Below the pieces are notes generated by a model that was given only the letters and a program-made list of their open reading frames with translations, was not told the origin of the DNA and ran no database searches. From Tetracentron sinense (taxonomy: Eukaryota; Streptophyta; Magnoliopsida; Trochodendrales; Trochodendraceae), in NCBI GenBank assembly GCA_015143295.1, contig CM026554.1, positions 55,736,627 through 55,800,626 of the forward strand: a DNA stretch of 64,000 bases, given 5' to 3'. Made by a program: the position numbers and the translations under genes. This document shows positions 43,590 to 59,641 of this stretch, piece after piece. How positions within the stretch are numbered: the stretch's first letter is position 1; each line of letters starts with the position of its first letter.

Positions 43590-43829
43590 AATAGTCACCT
43601 CCTCATGCGGAAGAGGGGACTATTCCTCCTTGCTCTCACAAATCCTTTCAGCTATGGTTAAAAATTTAACCATCTCCTGTGGATAATTTTTCTGTTAATA
43701 TTTTTTTCTAAAAATCAAGGGTAGATGTGTAATCCAACCTTAACCACTAATTAATGAAAATAAAAAGGGGACACATGGCTCCAAAAAGGGGACCGAGGAG
43801 GTATTCCTTGGACCAAAGAGGTGACTATT
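43590..43829. mobile_element. Foldback MITE, about 240 bp
   Basis: AATAGTCACCTC on the left mirrors GAGGTGACTATT on the right. AAAAAATAA flanks both sides (about 43575-43583 and 43834-43842), a possible 9-bp duplication though low in complexity. It contains the TTAACCAT / GGGGACACATGG variant of the shared module. It ends about 525 bp upstream of the TCP start. Confidence 0.6.
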
Positions 43830-44353
43830 TTTCAAAAAATAATAATAATAAATTAATTAAGATAAAAAATTATGAGATTAACTGTGAACAGGAGCTGTGG
43901 TTGAAGGGGCTAACCGGAGCAACCCAAAATGCCCCAGCTTTCCAACGTATTTGCGATACCAGGGAAAAAACATTGAAGGTATAAAAATGATAGAAACCAC
44001 AAACAGAGAGCTCCGCATGATGCTGAGCTCCCCCATGAAAATTAATCTCAAAGAACAAACAGCAAAATCCTGAGTAAATTTGAGTTGGCGCTAGAAGGGG
44101 CTATCAAATGAAATGAAGGTCAAAAAAAAATAATAATAATAATAATTAGAAAGAACAAGCAAGCAACAGTGAAGAGAGAGAAAAGTTAAAATCCAGAGTA
44201 AAATTGAAGTGGGTGTCTTGGGATTTCAAGTTTTCTCGTCTTTTGAACAAGAAGGCTCAATCCTGGCCAAAAACAGTGAAAACTCATGAAAGTCTGGGTC
44301 TTTTCAGGTCGCCGTCTTCAATCAAAGAGGCATCTTTTTTTCCCCCTGTTCTC

Positions 44354-45235
44354 ATGGATCCCAATGGCTCAAAACAATCACAAGAACTGCCCAAGTTCCT
44401 GAGTCCCCCACAACCAGACATGGGTGAGAACAAACCAGCAGAAATCAAAGATTTTCAGATTGTGATTGCAGATAAAGAAGAAGGGAAGAAGCAGTTAGCA
44501 CCTAAGCGAAGCTCCAACAAAGACAGACACACAAAAGTAGACGGAAGAGGGAGAAGAATAAGGATGCCAGCTCTCTGTGCTGCAAGGATTTTTCAATTGA
44601 CAAGAGAATTGGGTCATAAATCTGATGGAGAAACGATACAGTGGCTGCTACAGCAAGCCGAGCCATCGATCATCGCTGCAACAGGTACCGGAACTATTCC
44701 TGCTTCGGCTCTTTCTGGCGCCGGAGGCTCTGTTTCTCAACAGGGGGTCTCTCTTTCTGCTGGTTTGCATTCAAAGATGGATGAACTGGGACCAGATGGA
44801 AGTAGGACCAACTGGGCTATGTTAGGTGCTAATTTGAGTAGATCCCATGTGCCCACAGCTCTATGGCCCTCTGTCGGCGGATTCGGGACGGGGTTTGTTC
44901 ATTCTTCCGGTCCGTCAACGTCAAATTTGGGCAGCGAAAATTCCAATTATCTGCCTAAAATTGGGTTTCATGGCTTCGAATTGCCAGCTACAAATATTGG
45001 TCCAATGGGGTTTAGCTCAATTTTGGGTGGGACTAACCAGCAACTTCCAGGTTTGGAACTTGGGTTATCTCAGGATGGTCATGTTGGGGTTTTGAATTCT
45101 CAAGCCTTGAACCAGTTTTACCAGCAGATGGGGCATGCCCGAGCCGGCGCTGGGCCCATTCATCAGCAGCAGCAGCAGCAGCAGCAGCACCCGCAATCTT
45201 CTGCTAAGGATGATTCTCAAGAGTCGAGACAGTAA
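44354..45235 (+). CDS. TCP20: Class I TCP transcription factor, TCP20-like
   Basis: Single-exon gene, 293 residues from the ATG at 44354. TCP domain at about 51-105: basic part [20 protein letters not shown], then [20 protein letters not shown] and [16 protein letters not shown] (helix-loop-helix). The short basic region without the class II insertion makes it class I. MDPNG start, [13 protein letters not shown] before the domain, and [20 protein letters not shown] with [16 protein letters not shown] after it match TCP20. Class I TCPs bind GTGGGNCC-type sites and promote growth and cell-cycle genes; TCP20 also acts in nitrate signalling. Cys75 is the conserved class I cysteine linked to redox-sensitive binding. 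A CAG run near 45163 gives a poly-Gln tract. An in-frame ATG at 44204 would add 50 residues; I chose 44354 because the family starts MDP. Confidence 0.93.
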   Translation: MDPNGSKQSQELPKFLSPPQPDMGENKPAEIKDFQIVIADKEEGKKQLAPKRSSNKDRHTKVDGRGRRIRMPALCAARIFQLTRELGHKSDGETIQWLLQQAEPSIIAATGTGTIPASALSGAGGSVSQQGVSLSAGLHSKMDELGPDGSRTNWAMLGANLSRSHVPTALWPSVGGFGTGFVHSSGPSTSNLGSENSNYLPKIGFHGFELPATNIGPMGFSSILGGTNQQLPGLELGLSQDGHVGVLNSQALNQFYQQMGHARAGAGPIHQQQQQQQQHPQSSAKDDSQESRQ

Positions 45236-46794
45236 GAGAAGTAGGAAAGTGAAGGAGTCTTTAATGGATAATTTGGGAAGAACAGGAGGACATAGCAATG
45301 TCTAAGAAGCTGAGTTTTCTTGGGAATTCAATATTTTTTGTTGAATTGGGTCAAAGGGACTGGATTTGGGTATTGTTTGCCACTTCTCCATCTCCATAGC
45401 TTCATCCAAATCTCCAAATACAGGTGCTTTGGGGTTCTCTCATTTTATTCTTTTCCTTCATATAAATATTCTTCTCTTAGAGAAATCAATTTATCATTAT
45501 AGTGTTGCTTCTGGTTTGGAATGTGTAGGTGGAACTGTGCATAGCCGAGTAGCTTTGGGATTGGACTTTAATTTTCTTGTTTATCTTGAGAGGTGTGTTG
45601 ATAGTACTTAGTGTAAGACATCTTTAATTGTTTGTTCTTCTTAGGTCTGGAATCTGGATGGAGTGGTGATCAGCTTGTTTGTGAAAATAAACCTACAGTT
45701 TTGATAGTATACTTAATTCAATTTTCTCTTTAGATCTACCAAGGGTATTTGGTTATCTTAGATATTCTTGTATTATGAACAGAAGGGGCATTTACTTATC
45801 TATTCACACTTTTTAGTATACATATAACTCATTCAGTAATTACCTTCAAAATATCACTAGTTTGGATCAATCACACCTTGTCCTGGAACATGAATCTCTC
45901 TCAGTGAATTCCTATTCCTCTTCTTGAGGATTTACTTCCATGAGCTATAAATTCCAAAAATTGGTTCTATTTCTTATCAAATGTGGAAATTCTTTTAGCC
46001 AGTTTAGGTGAGCGATGGCCTAATTCGGTGGAATATTCAGCGGTGTCTTACATTGATATGTAGATAATTTCTGCTATATTTATGTTGTTTTTATTTCTTT
46101 CGACAAATTTTCATATTGATTGATCTTTTGTGCTTAGGGTGCTAAACTTGCTTCTTGACTACAATTTCGTTGAATAAAATAAAAGAAACTGTTTATCCAC
46201 ATGCATAACAACAAATCCCCCTCTGTTATATCATTATCGATCTATCGTTAAGTGTGCAGGGCCACTGTGTTCTCTCCTTGTTTTTTTTTTTGGGGGGGGG
46301 GGTTTCCAGTGTCTTTCCAGTTTTAGCTTCTAAGCTAGCTCTGATTCCTCCAATTCAGAAGGATTTGGATTGATATGTAAACCATAAATTTAATGGTTAT
46401 TTTTTTGCCTTTTAAAAAAAAATTGAGAAACTATTCCAAGAGAGAATTAGTAGAAAGCACATAGGCTCAATTCCTTAGGTAAGATGGGGCTCCAAAGGGG
46501 GTAAAGGTGAAATCTCAACTCCCTAAAGCCAAAAACTTGTAATCAGTTTCTTCATACAAAATTAAATATCTGAATTATTCTCACTGTATCAGTCAAATTC
46601 AATGTCTTCAATACTACTTTAAGGGAGTTCAGTCCTGTTAAAGGAATGCCACTGAAAGAGCCCCACTCAATCAAACTCTCACTATCTACACTCTTCTTTT
46701 ACTGAGAAACCTTAAAACAATGATGAAGGGCCTCAGTGTGTAGCAGGGTCATTCATAACCCAATGGGGCTGCAAATGATAGTAGAAACTAAGCT

Positions 46795-47003
46795 AGAGAA
46801 ATCAACACCACAATTAGCCTTCAGGCCAAAGACCACACCTCAAGATGTGGAGGTCTTCAGTTCAAGTCCCTTCCCTTTGTTGGCCACCCTTTAGGATTTA
46901 TTCTGGCTATCCTGGTTGTGTAGTATAAGGGGATCTGCACGGCTTGAGGGACTTAGTCGGGTGCTCTAAGAGGCCTAGATACCCTCGTTCCAAAAAAAAA
47001 AAA
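46795..47003 (+). mobile_element. SINE-like element
   Basis: Contains a tRNA B-box-like GTTCAAGTCCC (46862-46872). It ends GGGACTTAGTCGGGTGCTCT...CTAGATACCCTCGTTCC followed by 12 A. The end resembles that of 42060-42266. No clean target duplication was found by eye. Confidence 0.5.
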
Positions 47004-47477
47004 GATGAATTATCAATTCTAGTATTCAGACAGGTGGATTCTCATATTGTGGCTCTACCCTTTTTTTCTTTTCTTTTGTAATGGATTTTAGTGATGATAC
47101 AAAACCTCCTTAGTGGGACTTTACCACAATATCAGAGGGTAACATCTCCTACAACTCTTGGAAGCTGCTAAAGGAAAATCAGTCAGGAGTGTTGCACCAA
47201 AGCTCCACCACCCTTTCACCAATCCCTTAGAACCTTGGTGAGCAAGCTACATCTTCTCGAATATGAATATCTTGGTTTGGTGCAGAGGGACAACCGAAGG
47301 ACGATTGTTGGCTGGATTTGGAAGGGCATGCTAACAAAGCCAAGAAACTGATAAAAAGTATTCAGAAAAAGGAGGCACTTACTTGCAGTTGATGTTTTGG
47401 TTCAACAATCCAACCTCAATTATAAAGTAATAAGATATTAGTTTGGCTTGTTAAGCTTCATACAAGTAGTAAAATCA

Positions 47478-47667
47478 GAGATAGGATCACAGCCAATTGC
47501 AATTGCATTCAAGCCAATGCAATTGCATATGTGGCTAATGTTGATTGGATGAGAGAAAATGAGCGGAAAATTCAAAATTTGAATTTTTTTAATCTTCCAA
47601 TCAACATCAGCCACATATGCAATTGCATTGGCTTGAATGCAATTTCAATTGGCTGTGATCCTATCTC
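47478..47667. mobile_element. 190-bp Mutator-type foldback MITE
   Basis: The ends are exact mirror images for 17 bases (GAGATAGGATCACAGCC), and the arms remain nearly identical for over 55 bases (GCATTCAAGCCAATGCAATT). It is flanked by a perfect 9-bp duplication GTAAAATCA (47469-47477, 47668-47676). The GATCACAGCCAAT end word is shared with the element at 42906, so both probably answer to one transposase. Confidence 0.93.
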
Positions 47668-48368
47668 GTAAAATCATGAAGTGGACAAGAGACATCAGGG
47701 AGAACTAGAGGTGCATGAGGGAGTGACTGATGAGAACAATTTGAACTTCAAAGAGCTTCTAGATAATGAAGCTGGATGGAAAGATCAGCAGTATGGATGG
47801 ATCAACGTGATGGATCTAAAAAATAACTTTGTAGTCTTAAAAGTTCAAGGAGAGATGGCATGCAGTAAAATATTAAAGGATACTAGGGGTCAGAGACTCA
47901 TACATGGTTATTAGAACAGGAATCACATTGGAATCAAGGATCACGAAGTGAACCAGATTTGATATCAGTTGTAGCAAAGGTCAAGTTTCCACAATAACAC
48001 CATTTTGAAATGAGTGTGGCAGGTGATATGCACACTCCTCCCTAACGGGGTTATGCCCAGAAAAGATAACAAAAGCACCAGCAACATTAAATTTTATTGT
48101 TGTTGCCATCACTGCTAAATTCATGATACACCTACATTCTGTACCTCAAGCTACGAAGAGCATTACCTCCAAATTATCCAAAGTTATCCTCTGGTAAATA
48201 GCTCTAACTCTCAATAATATCTATATTCGGAAAAACATCTAACTGAAACAAAACATAGGGGTAACTAAAACAGGAATATTGGAACATGCCCTCTTCAATT
48301 GGTAGCCCAAGAAAATAGCTATCAGAAAGAAAGCGAGAAAAAGACATCTCCAACCGATGAGATATCTC

Positions 48369-54181
<5,813 letters not shown>

Positions 54182-54367
54182 GGATAGAAATGTGTCTAAG
54201 CAACTGAGCTGAACAACTGTTGATAAGGCTATTTGTACCCTTAGTCGTCAACAGCTAGGAAGACGTTAGACCCTAAGGGGAAGGGATGGCGGAGACTAGC
54301 CTTTGTTTTGGGTAAAATTGCAGATGTATCCTTAGAAGAGAATATCCATGAAGAATATATATATTTT

Positions 54368-54455
54368 TTTTCATAGAAAGATTATCCCGTAACACATACA
54401 TCCTACACGCGCTAGACCTAAGGTAACCGCTATGGTGTCGTAAGGATAAGTCCAA
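54368..54455 (-). repeat. Dispersed retroposon-like repeat, copy 4 (antisense)
   Basis: A T-tract at 54362-54371, then GTAACACATACATCC, GCTAGACCTAAGGTAACCGC and GTCGTAAGGATAAGTCC. It sits 190 bases upstream of the cyclophilin start codon, close to that gene's promoter. Confidence 0.5.
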
Positions 54456-54494
54456 ACTAATAGAGGGACTATCATTGGTTTTTAGGAAAAGGTA

Positions 54495-54680
54495 GTTTTA
54501 AGAAAAATTTAACCTTAAGTAATTTTTTTTTCCTAAAACTTAACATTAAATTATTGAATTCGAAGAGTTAGTAAATTTTAACCATAGTTATTAGGGCTGA
54601 ACAAAAACATGTGTTAACATGTGGGTGCGATTGAACTCTCCCCCAATTCAATCACGATTCCCGTGATCCGATCTCCATTT
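54495..54680. repeat. Half copy of the 42906-type MITE
   Basis: Blocks in order: TTTAACCTTAAG, AACCATAGTTATTAGGG, ACATGTGTTAACATGTGGGT, GCGATTGAACTCTCCCCC and TTCAATCACGATTCCCGTGA. These match the right half of the element at 42906-43249. The left arm is reduced, so this is a deleted copy. Confidence 0.6.
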
Positions 54681-54689
54681 TCACTAGTA

Positions 54690-55926
54690 ACTAACAGCCA
54701 CTTACATATTTGGATATAGAATTGTTATTCAGTAAAAACCTTGCATCTCTCAATTGGTTTAGTTCTAGGTAATGTGAAAGGAGGTCGAATTAGCATTTGT
54801 TTTGTTTTCTTGCCTATGAACGATTGGTTGGGTATGTATGAGAATTGTTTTGGTTACATATGAATTGTTGGTTGAGAGCTGGTTTTGTTCGGATTAAAAT
54901 AAGCGTTTCTTTGGATCTTAATCATTTATGTCCAGATTACGTCTCAATTTGTTCGACTCATCATAAGTGATTATGTCATAATCGATTATAAAAATACCTA
55001 GTGATTTTATAATCTTGCCAAGAGATGATTATTATGGTGCATAACCGCTTATGCATCTTTAAGGCTATGAAAATTACTATACGCATCCAAATTTGTACTC
55101 AATAAAACCTACAAGATCTATTAAGCTTGAGAGAGATATTTCTAAAAATATTATTCTCTTTTTTTTTTATCTAAATAACCAAAATACTCATTTAAAATGC
55201 TCAGATAATCACTTATCGACAATACCAACCAAATTAGATTACAACAATCATCGTTTATTGATAGCATCGCTTATTCATGACTACATTAATTATCAACATA
55301 ATCGCTTACGATTGCAATGATCTCAATCAAACGAGGCATCAGTTAGTATATGTTCTAGTTAACGAGTGGGCATACCAACCACCACACTCATTTCAAGAGA
55401 CTAGACCTCTAGTTTTCCTTTAGTTTCCTTGATGTGAGGATACAATTGTCATATGAGCAACAAGGAATGTATTAAAAGATTTCTGGGGGAAAAAATATTT
55501 CTTCGAAGTGTTTTTCCATACTTGAAATATTTCTTGCCATAATATTTATGAAGAAAAAAAATTTAAAAAAATAAACTTGGTTGGATGTAACATGATGGAA
55601 ATGTTTTTAGGATCCACAGAACATTATGTGATCGAAATACATGAAAAATAAATTTATCCTTTATGCACAGGAATGATATATTATTTCATGGATTCAAACA
55701 TAACCAATCTACAAATTTTTTTTACTAATATGTATAAAACAAATAACATAAAATAATTAAATATGGTCCATAAATGTAGACACATTCTTGTGATTTTAAA
55801 ACATTCCTATGATTTTGCACTTGATTTGAATGCCTCCTTTCACCTGTTCTAGGTTGCGCACGTAGCATAATTAATTTTCAATCATCTTATGAATGATTTG
55901 TTAAAAAACTCTAAGAAAAAAATATA
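54690..55926. other. Intergenic, nothing recognised
   Basis: AT-rich spacer. GATTATGTCATAATCGATTA-type mirrored words near 54970-55000 and ATCGCTTA words near 55265-55310 suggest an eroded foldback repeat, but I could not define ends. Confidence 0.5.
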
Positions 55927-56335
55927 CACTGCAAAATGTAAGGCCTTTAGCGGCGGTTCAAAATCGATGCCGAAGGCACCTAAATCGTTGTTAATTGGGG
56001 CCCTAAATCCCGATTAGGGAGCAGAGAGGAGAGGAAAGAGAAAAAGAATAAATCCCCAAATGCGAGACATTTACCGTCGTTAAATATCTTTATAAACTAC
56101 CGCAAATTCCATGGCGGGAACTTGTTTCAGAGGCGGTTTTTAAAACCGCCAATAATTCTATGGCGGGAACCTAGTTTTAACGGCGATTTTTACGAAAACT
56201 CATGTAATTAGCAGCGGTTTCTGTAAAACCATCTCGGAATTCAGTTCCTGCCATGGAATTAGCAGTAGTTTTTAAAAACACAGTTGTATGTATTTTTTGG
56301 AGGCAGTCCCACTATTTTTTTAGTGATAGCAAAAT
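55927..56335. mobile_element. CACTA-type non-autonomous element, 409 bp
   Basis: Begins CACTGCAAAATGTAAGG, and the reverse complement of the right end is CACTAAAAAAATAGTGGG. ATA flanks both sides (55924-55926, 56336-56338), the 3-bp duplication of CACTA (En/Spm) elements. The subterminal zone has repeated short words of type AGCGGCGGTT, ATGGCGGGAACC and TTTTTAAAACCGCC, as expected of transposase-binding repeats. There is no coding capacity. It ends about 310 bp upstream of the TPD1-like start. Confidence 0.85.
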
Positions 56336-56361
56336 ACAATAATATAGGGAAGGATAATGCT

Positions 56362-56440
56362 TTGAGACCCTCATAGGGCTGAGACCACCTATACAGTGCT
56401 GTCGACCACGGGATTTCAAGTGGGGGGCATTATGTGAAAA
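56362..56440. repeat. Remnant of the 34316-type MITE
   Basis: TTTGAGACCCTCATAGGGCT, GAGACCAC and GGGATTTCAAGTGGGGGGCA match the left arm and centre of the element at 34316-34468 in diverged form. The right arm is lost. It lies in the promoter region of the next gene. Confidence 0.5.
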
Positions 56441-56646
56441 TAGGCCTGTGTACTCGGCAACAAGGTCAATATCAAATCAAGAAGATATCTTTCATTGATA
56501 CTCTAATTACTCTACAAATCTAATAGATTTTCTCCAAATTTAAGACATTAAACAAAGGGTCTTTATAAATTATTAGAGACTCAAAAAGCCAACCAAATTA
56601 AACTAGAGAAAGAAGAGAGTGATATTTAGTGTAGAAGTAAGTAATA

Positions 56647-57213
56647 ATGGCAGCAACACTCAAGGTCTCATATGCTTTTCTCGTCCTCCTCTTCATATGC
56701 AAACAAGGTCAGTACGCATATATGCTTTCATGCTCGTATTTTTATTTCTTATTCTGTAACTGGTTGATGAGGGTCTTGCATGGTGAATCAGATAGCTTAT
56801 TGAAGGAAAATGACCGAATGATCTTTTCCATCTAACCGCATCTTCACACTTATAAATAGAATATGAATCCTTTAATTAGTAGTTGACCATTTCCAGGAGT
56901 AGCACAGCCGTGTAGCCTGTCTGATATATCAGTCAATCAAGCCAGAACAGGACACGTGGTAGAAGGGCAAGCAGAGTACGAGGTTGTTATCACCAATAAT
57001 TGCCTGTGTCCTCAATCAGATGTGCAACTGAAATGCCTTGGGTTCAGCACTGTGGAACCAGTGGACCCAACCATCTTTAAACAAGTGGACGACCAAACTT
57101 GCCTCATCAATGGTGGTCAACCCATCTTTCAAGGACATTCCATCACTTTTAGATATGCGTGGCAAACACCATCTGACTTGTTTGTGCTGAAATCTCAAGT
57201 CAGCTGCTCTTAA
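56647..57213 (+). CDS. TPD1-like secreted cysteine-rich protein
   Basis: Two exons, 56647-56707 and 56897-57213, joined to 378 nt (125 residues). The hydrophobic start KVSYAFLVLLFICKQG is a signal peptide, with likely cleavage just before or after VAQP. The mature part has six cysteines (AQPCSLSD, NNCLCPQ, LKCLGF, QTCLING, VSCS). It also shows the family pattern of a Q/RTGHVVEGQAEYEVVITNNC segment, GFSTVEPVDPTIFKQVDDQT and ITFRYAW. This is the TAPETUM DETERMINANT 1-like group. TPD1 itself is the ligand of the EMS1 receptor kinase in anther tapetum specification; the shorter paralogues such as this one are expressed more widely and their receptors are mostly unknown. The apoplast is the expected location. 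Without splicing the first exon would run into a short unrelated tail. Confidence 0.88.
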
Positions 57214-57398
57214 TTTGCTTTTGAGAAATGAGTCAAGAATAAAGAGTGGGAGGCATGTTTGCGTGTTACAAACTTGTAGTTTCTTCTATTTTCAAACTTG
57301 TACTCCTGTCACTCACTGGGAAGACAAATCAACTATGCAAATTTCGCCATAAATATGTTTTTTTTTTCATGTTATGTTTTATAATTTCAAAATCCTAA

Positions 57399-57598
57399 GG
57401 GTGCATTCTGGTTGGTAAGAAAATAGGTGAAACTAAAGAAAAGAAAATTTTTTTCACAAAATAACGAGATAGAGAAAGTTTTCTACAGAAAGTGCAAGAA
57501 AATGAAGTTATGTTTTTTACACACCAAACGCAAGAAATGTGCAAGAAACCTCATTTTTTGTTATATTTTCCCTCACTTTCTCGCAAAACGAACGCACC
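57399..57598. mobile_element. Tourist-like MITE, 200 bp
   Basis: Left GGGTGCATTCTGGTTGGTAA, right GCAAAACGAACGCACC. TAA occurs on both sides (57396-57398, 57599-57601). GAGGTTTC/GAAACCTC and TTTCTCGC blocks pair weakly. It lies 186 bp after the TPD1-like stop, so it may fall in the 3' UTR. Confidence 0.75.
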
Positions 57599-57601
57599 TA
57601 A

Positions 57602-59269
57602 GTGTTATGTGGCCCAAGAAAAAAAATGAAAAAAAGAACATATTTTAACTTCTAAGACAAGGTTTTGGTTAATCTTAGGAGAATATGGTACCACAAGCTT
57701 TATTCTTCTAACAAGAGTGTTGTAAGTCTTCAAATTCCCACGAGACCCACTAAAAACAACTCATCCCACAGTCCCTTTGCAGGACACGAGATCTTCTCCA
57801 CAACATGCTTCCATTGAAGAATTAATATAAGGTTTTGAAATTATAAGTTCCTTATAATATTATAAGCTATTTATACATAACCCCAATATTTTATAAGAAG
57901 CATATGAAATTATAAGAAACTTTTTGACAACCAAAAAGAAATTATAAGACACTTTTTAAATTAAGTGATACTTCGTGTTCAAAAAAGAAAAAAATGAATT
58001 ATTATAAGGTGATATCTCGGCCCAAGACCGTTTGTGTGGTCCTTCTATCAAAACTCGTAAAAGACAATGAAAAAATAAAGTTTCTAAAATTGTATAGTCT
58101 TAGGGTTAACTGTGACCTCATCATAAAAGTTAAAATTCGGTGTTTCATGGGACAAAAATAGTTAATAGGGTTTTTTATCCCTTAAGGTCTGTTTGTTTGG
58201 AAGGAAAACATTGTAGAAAAGATTAAATCTCGGAAATAATTTCTCCACATGAGAGACTAGAGAGAAAAATTCACTCAAACATAAAGGGCTAAGTGTTTTC
58301 CCTACCAATCTCTAGAGGGAAAATAATATGAGCGTTAATATGAAGAGGATGCCCACCACCACTCAAGAGGTAATTGTGACTTTAGTCCTGGTTTATTGAA
58401 ACTCCTGTGGTTGGTCACTCTTTATGGCATTTTTGAGCTCTGCTTCATAGTCTTGAGTTAAGCTTTCTTTTTAATTTAATATATAGATGATGATAATCTT
58501 GTAATTAAAAAGAAAAATAGTGACAATTTCATAAATTGATTCTTCATTGTTGCATTATTATTGTCACCAATTTTACACTAAAAGGGAGAGTTACCCTTAA
58601 AGAAGATCTCCAACACTAAAGCTAAAGTTTCTTTATTTTTTCTTCAAAATAGAGAATTCTCTGAAAAATTTCTCCACTTTTTGAAGGTAGAATTTCAATA
58701 GTACTCCACATTTCTTCCATATTTCTTCTCACTAGAATTGAAAGCTTCCGCTTTCAGTGGACTTTATTTTAAGAAAATAATAATAAACAAGCGGATGGCG
58801 AGTTGAAAACATTCGCCACATTTGGCGAGCACCTTTTCCCTAAAATGGCGATTGTGTTTAGCGAGCCTGTTGAAGCAAGGCGAAAGCCCTTTATGCTCCT
58901 TGAACTGGTGAAGAAAGTACGAATGACGTAGTATTTTGAAATGCTCTTAAGGTCCTTGAAGCATAGCTCGGCCTCGTATTTAAACACAAATAATATCATG
59001 CACTATTTTCTATCCGAACAAAAGTAGCTGAAAGTGTGTTTTGTGCCCAAAAATAATGTCTTCTGAGGTCTCGTTTTTGCTTTTTTTTGTCAAGACAACA
59101 CCACCACAAGGCTAAGCTGTGCTTATTATTAGAAAGAAACACACACATCACACATAAATATAATCACTCAACTCATGAAGCTGCACCCAATGGCTACCAA
59201 CCGTTTGAGGGTAAGTGAAACTTTATGAGGTTGATAGGTAGATTATACAACCGATATGGGACTAACCAT
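57602..59269. other. Intergenic, nothing firm
   Basis: AT-rich. TAAGGTCTGTTTGTTTGGAA at 58181 looks like one end of another Tourist-type element, but I could not find its partner. TTATAAG words cluster at 57839-57950. A GGCGA-rich patch lies at 58790-58890 (antisense frame 58769-58999, no domain). Confidence 0.5.
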
Positions 59270-59510
59270 CAATGTTATCAGAACTGGCTTTGCGGTCAAT
59301 TTCCGGTTCGATCATGTCCTTTTTTATTTTATTTTTTTAAAAAAATCATTTTTATTTCGTTCTGATCGATTCTCAACTGGTTCAACCAGTCAGTTCTTCT
59401 GATTTTGGTAAAAATAACCGGTTCTTAAACATGTCTGATTTTGGGGGATTTGGGAACCGTTCCCGTTTTCCGGTTTGACCGGCCGGTCCAATCCGGTTCT
59501 GACAACAGTC
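59270..59510. mobile_element. hAT-like non-autonomous element, 241 bp
   Basis: Left CAATGTTATCAGAACTGG, right reverse complement GACTGTTGTCAGAACCGG. Flanks CTAACCAT (59262-59269) and CTAACCAC (59511-59518) form an 8-bp duplication with one mismatch. The right part is rich in CCGG words (CCGGTTTGACCGGCCGGTCC). It ends about 130 bp before the amidohydrolase start. Confidence 0.7.
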
Positions 59511-59641
59511 CTAACCACAAGGAAGGTTCTCGTTAACCTCGGATAAATACCGGAAAAAAAAATTTGAAAAGCGATCTGAAATACTGTAGTGAAGGCCATT
59601 TTCGTCATTAAAATAGATGTATTCTCTTGGGATTAAAAAAA

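Larger units (their letters stand above)
45236..48368. other. Between TCP and cyclophilin genes (tail to tail)
   Basis: The first several hundred bases are probably TCP 3' UTR. The rest is AT-rich with a poly-T/poly-G tract near 46282-46303, a SINE-like unit and one MITE. The frame at 47681-47914 has no recognised domain and starts inside MITE flank sequence. Confidence 0.55.
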
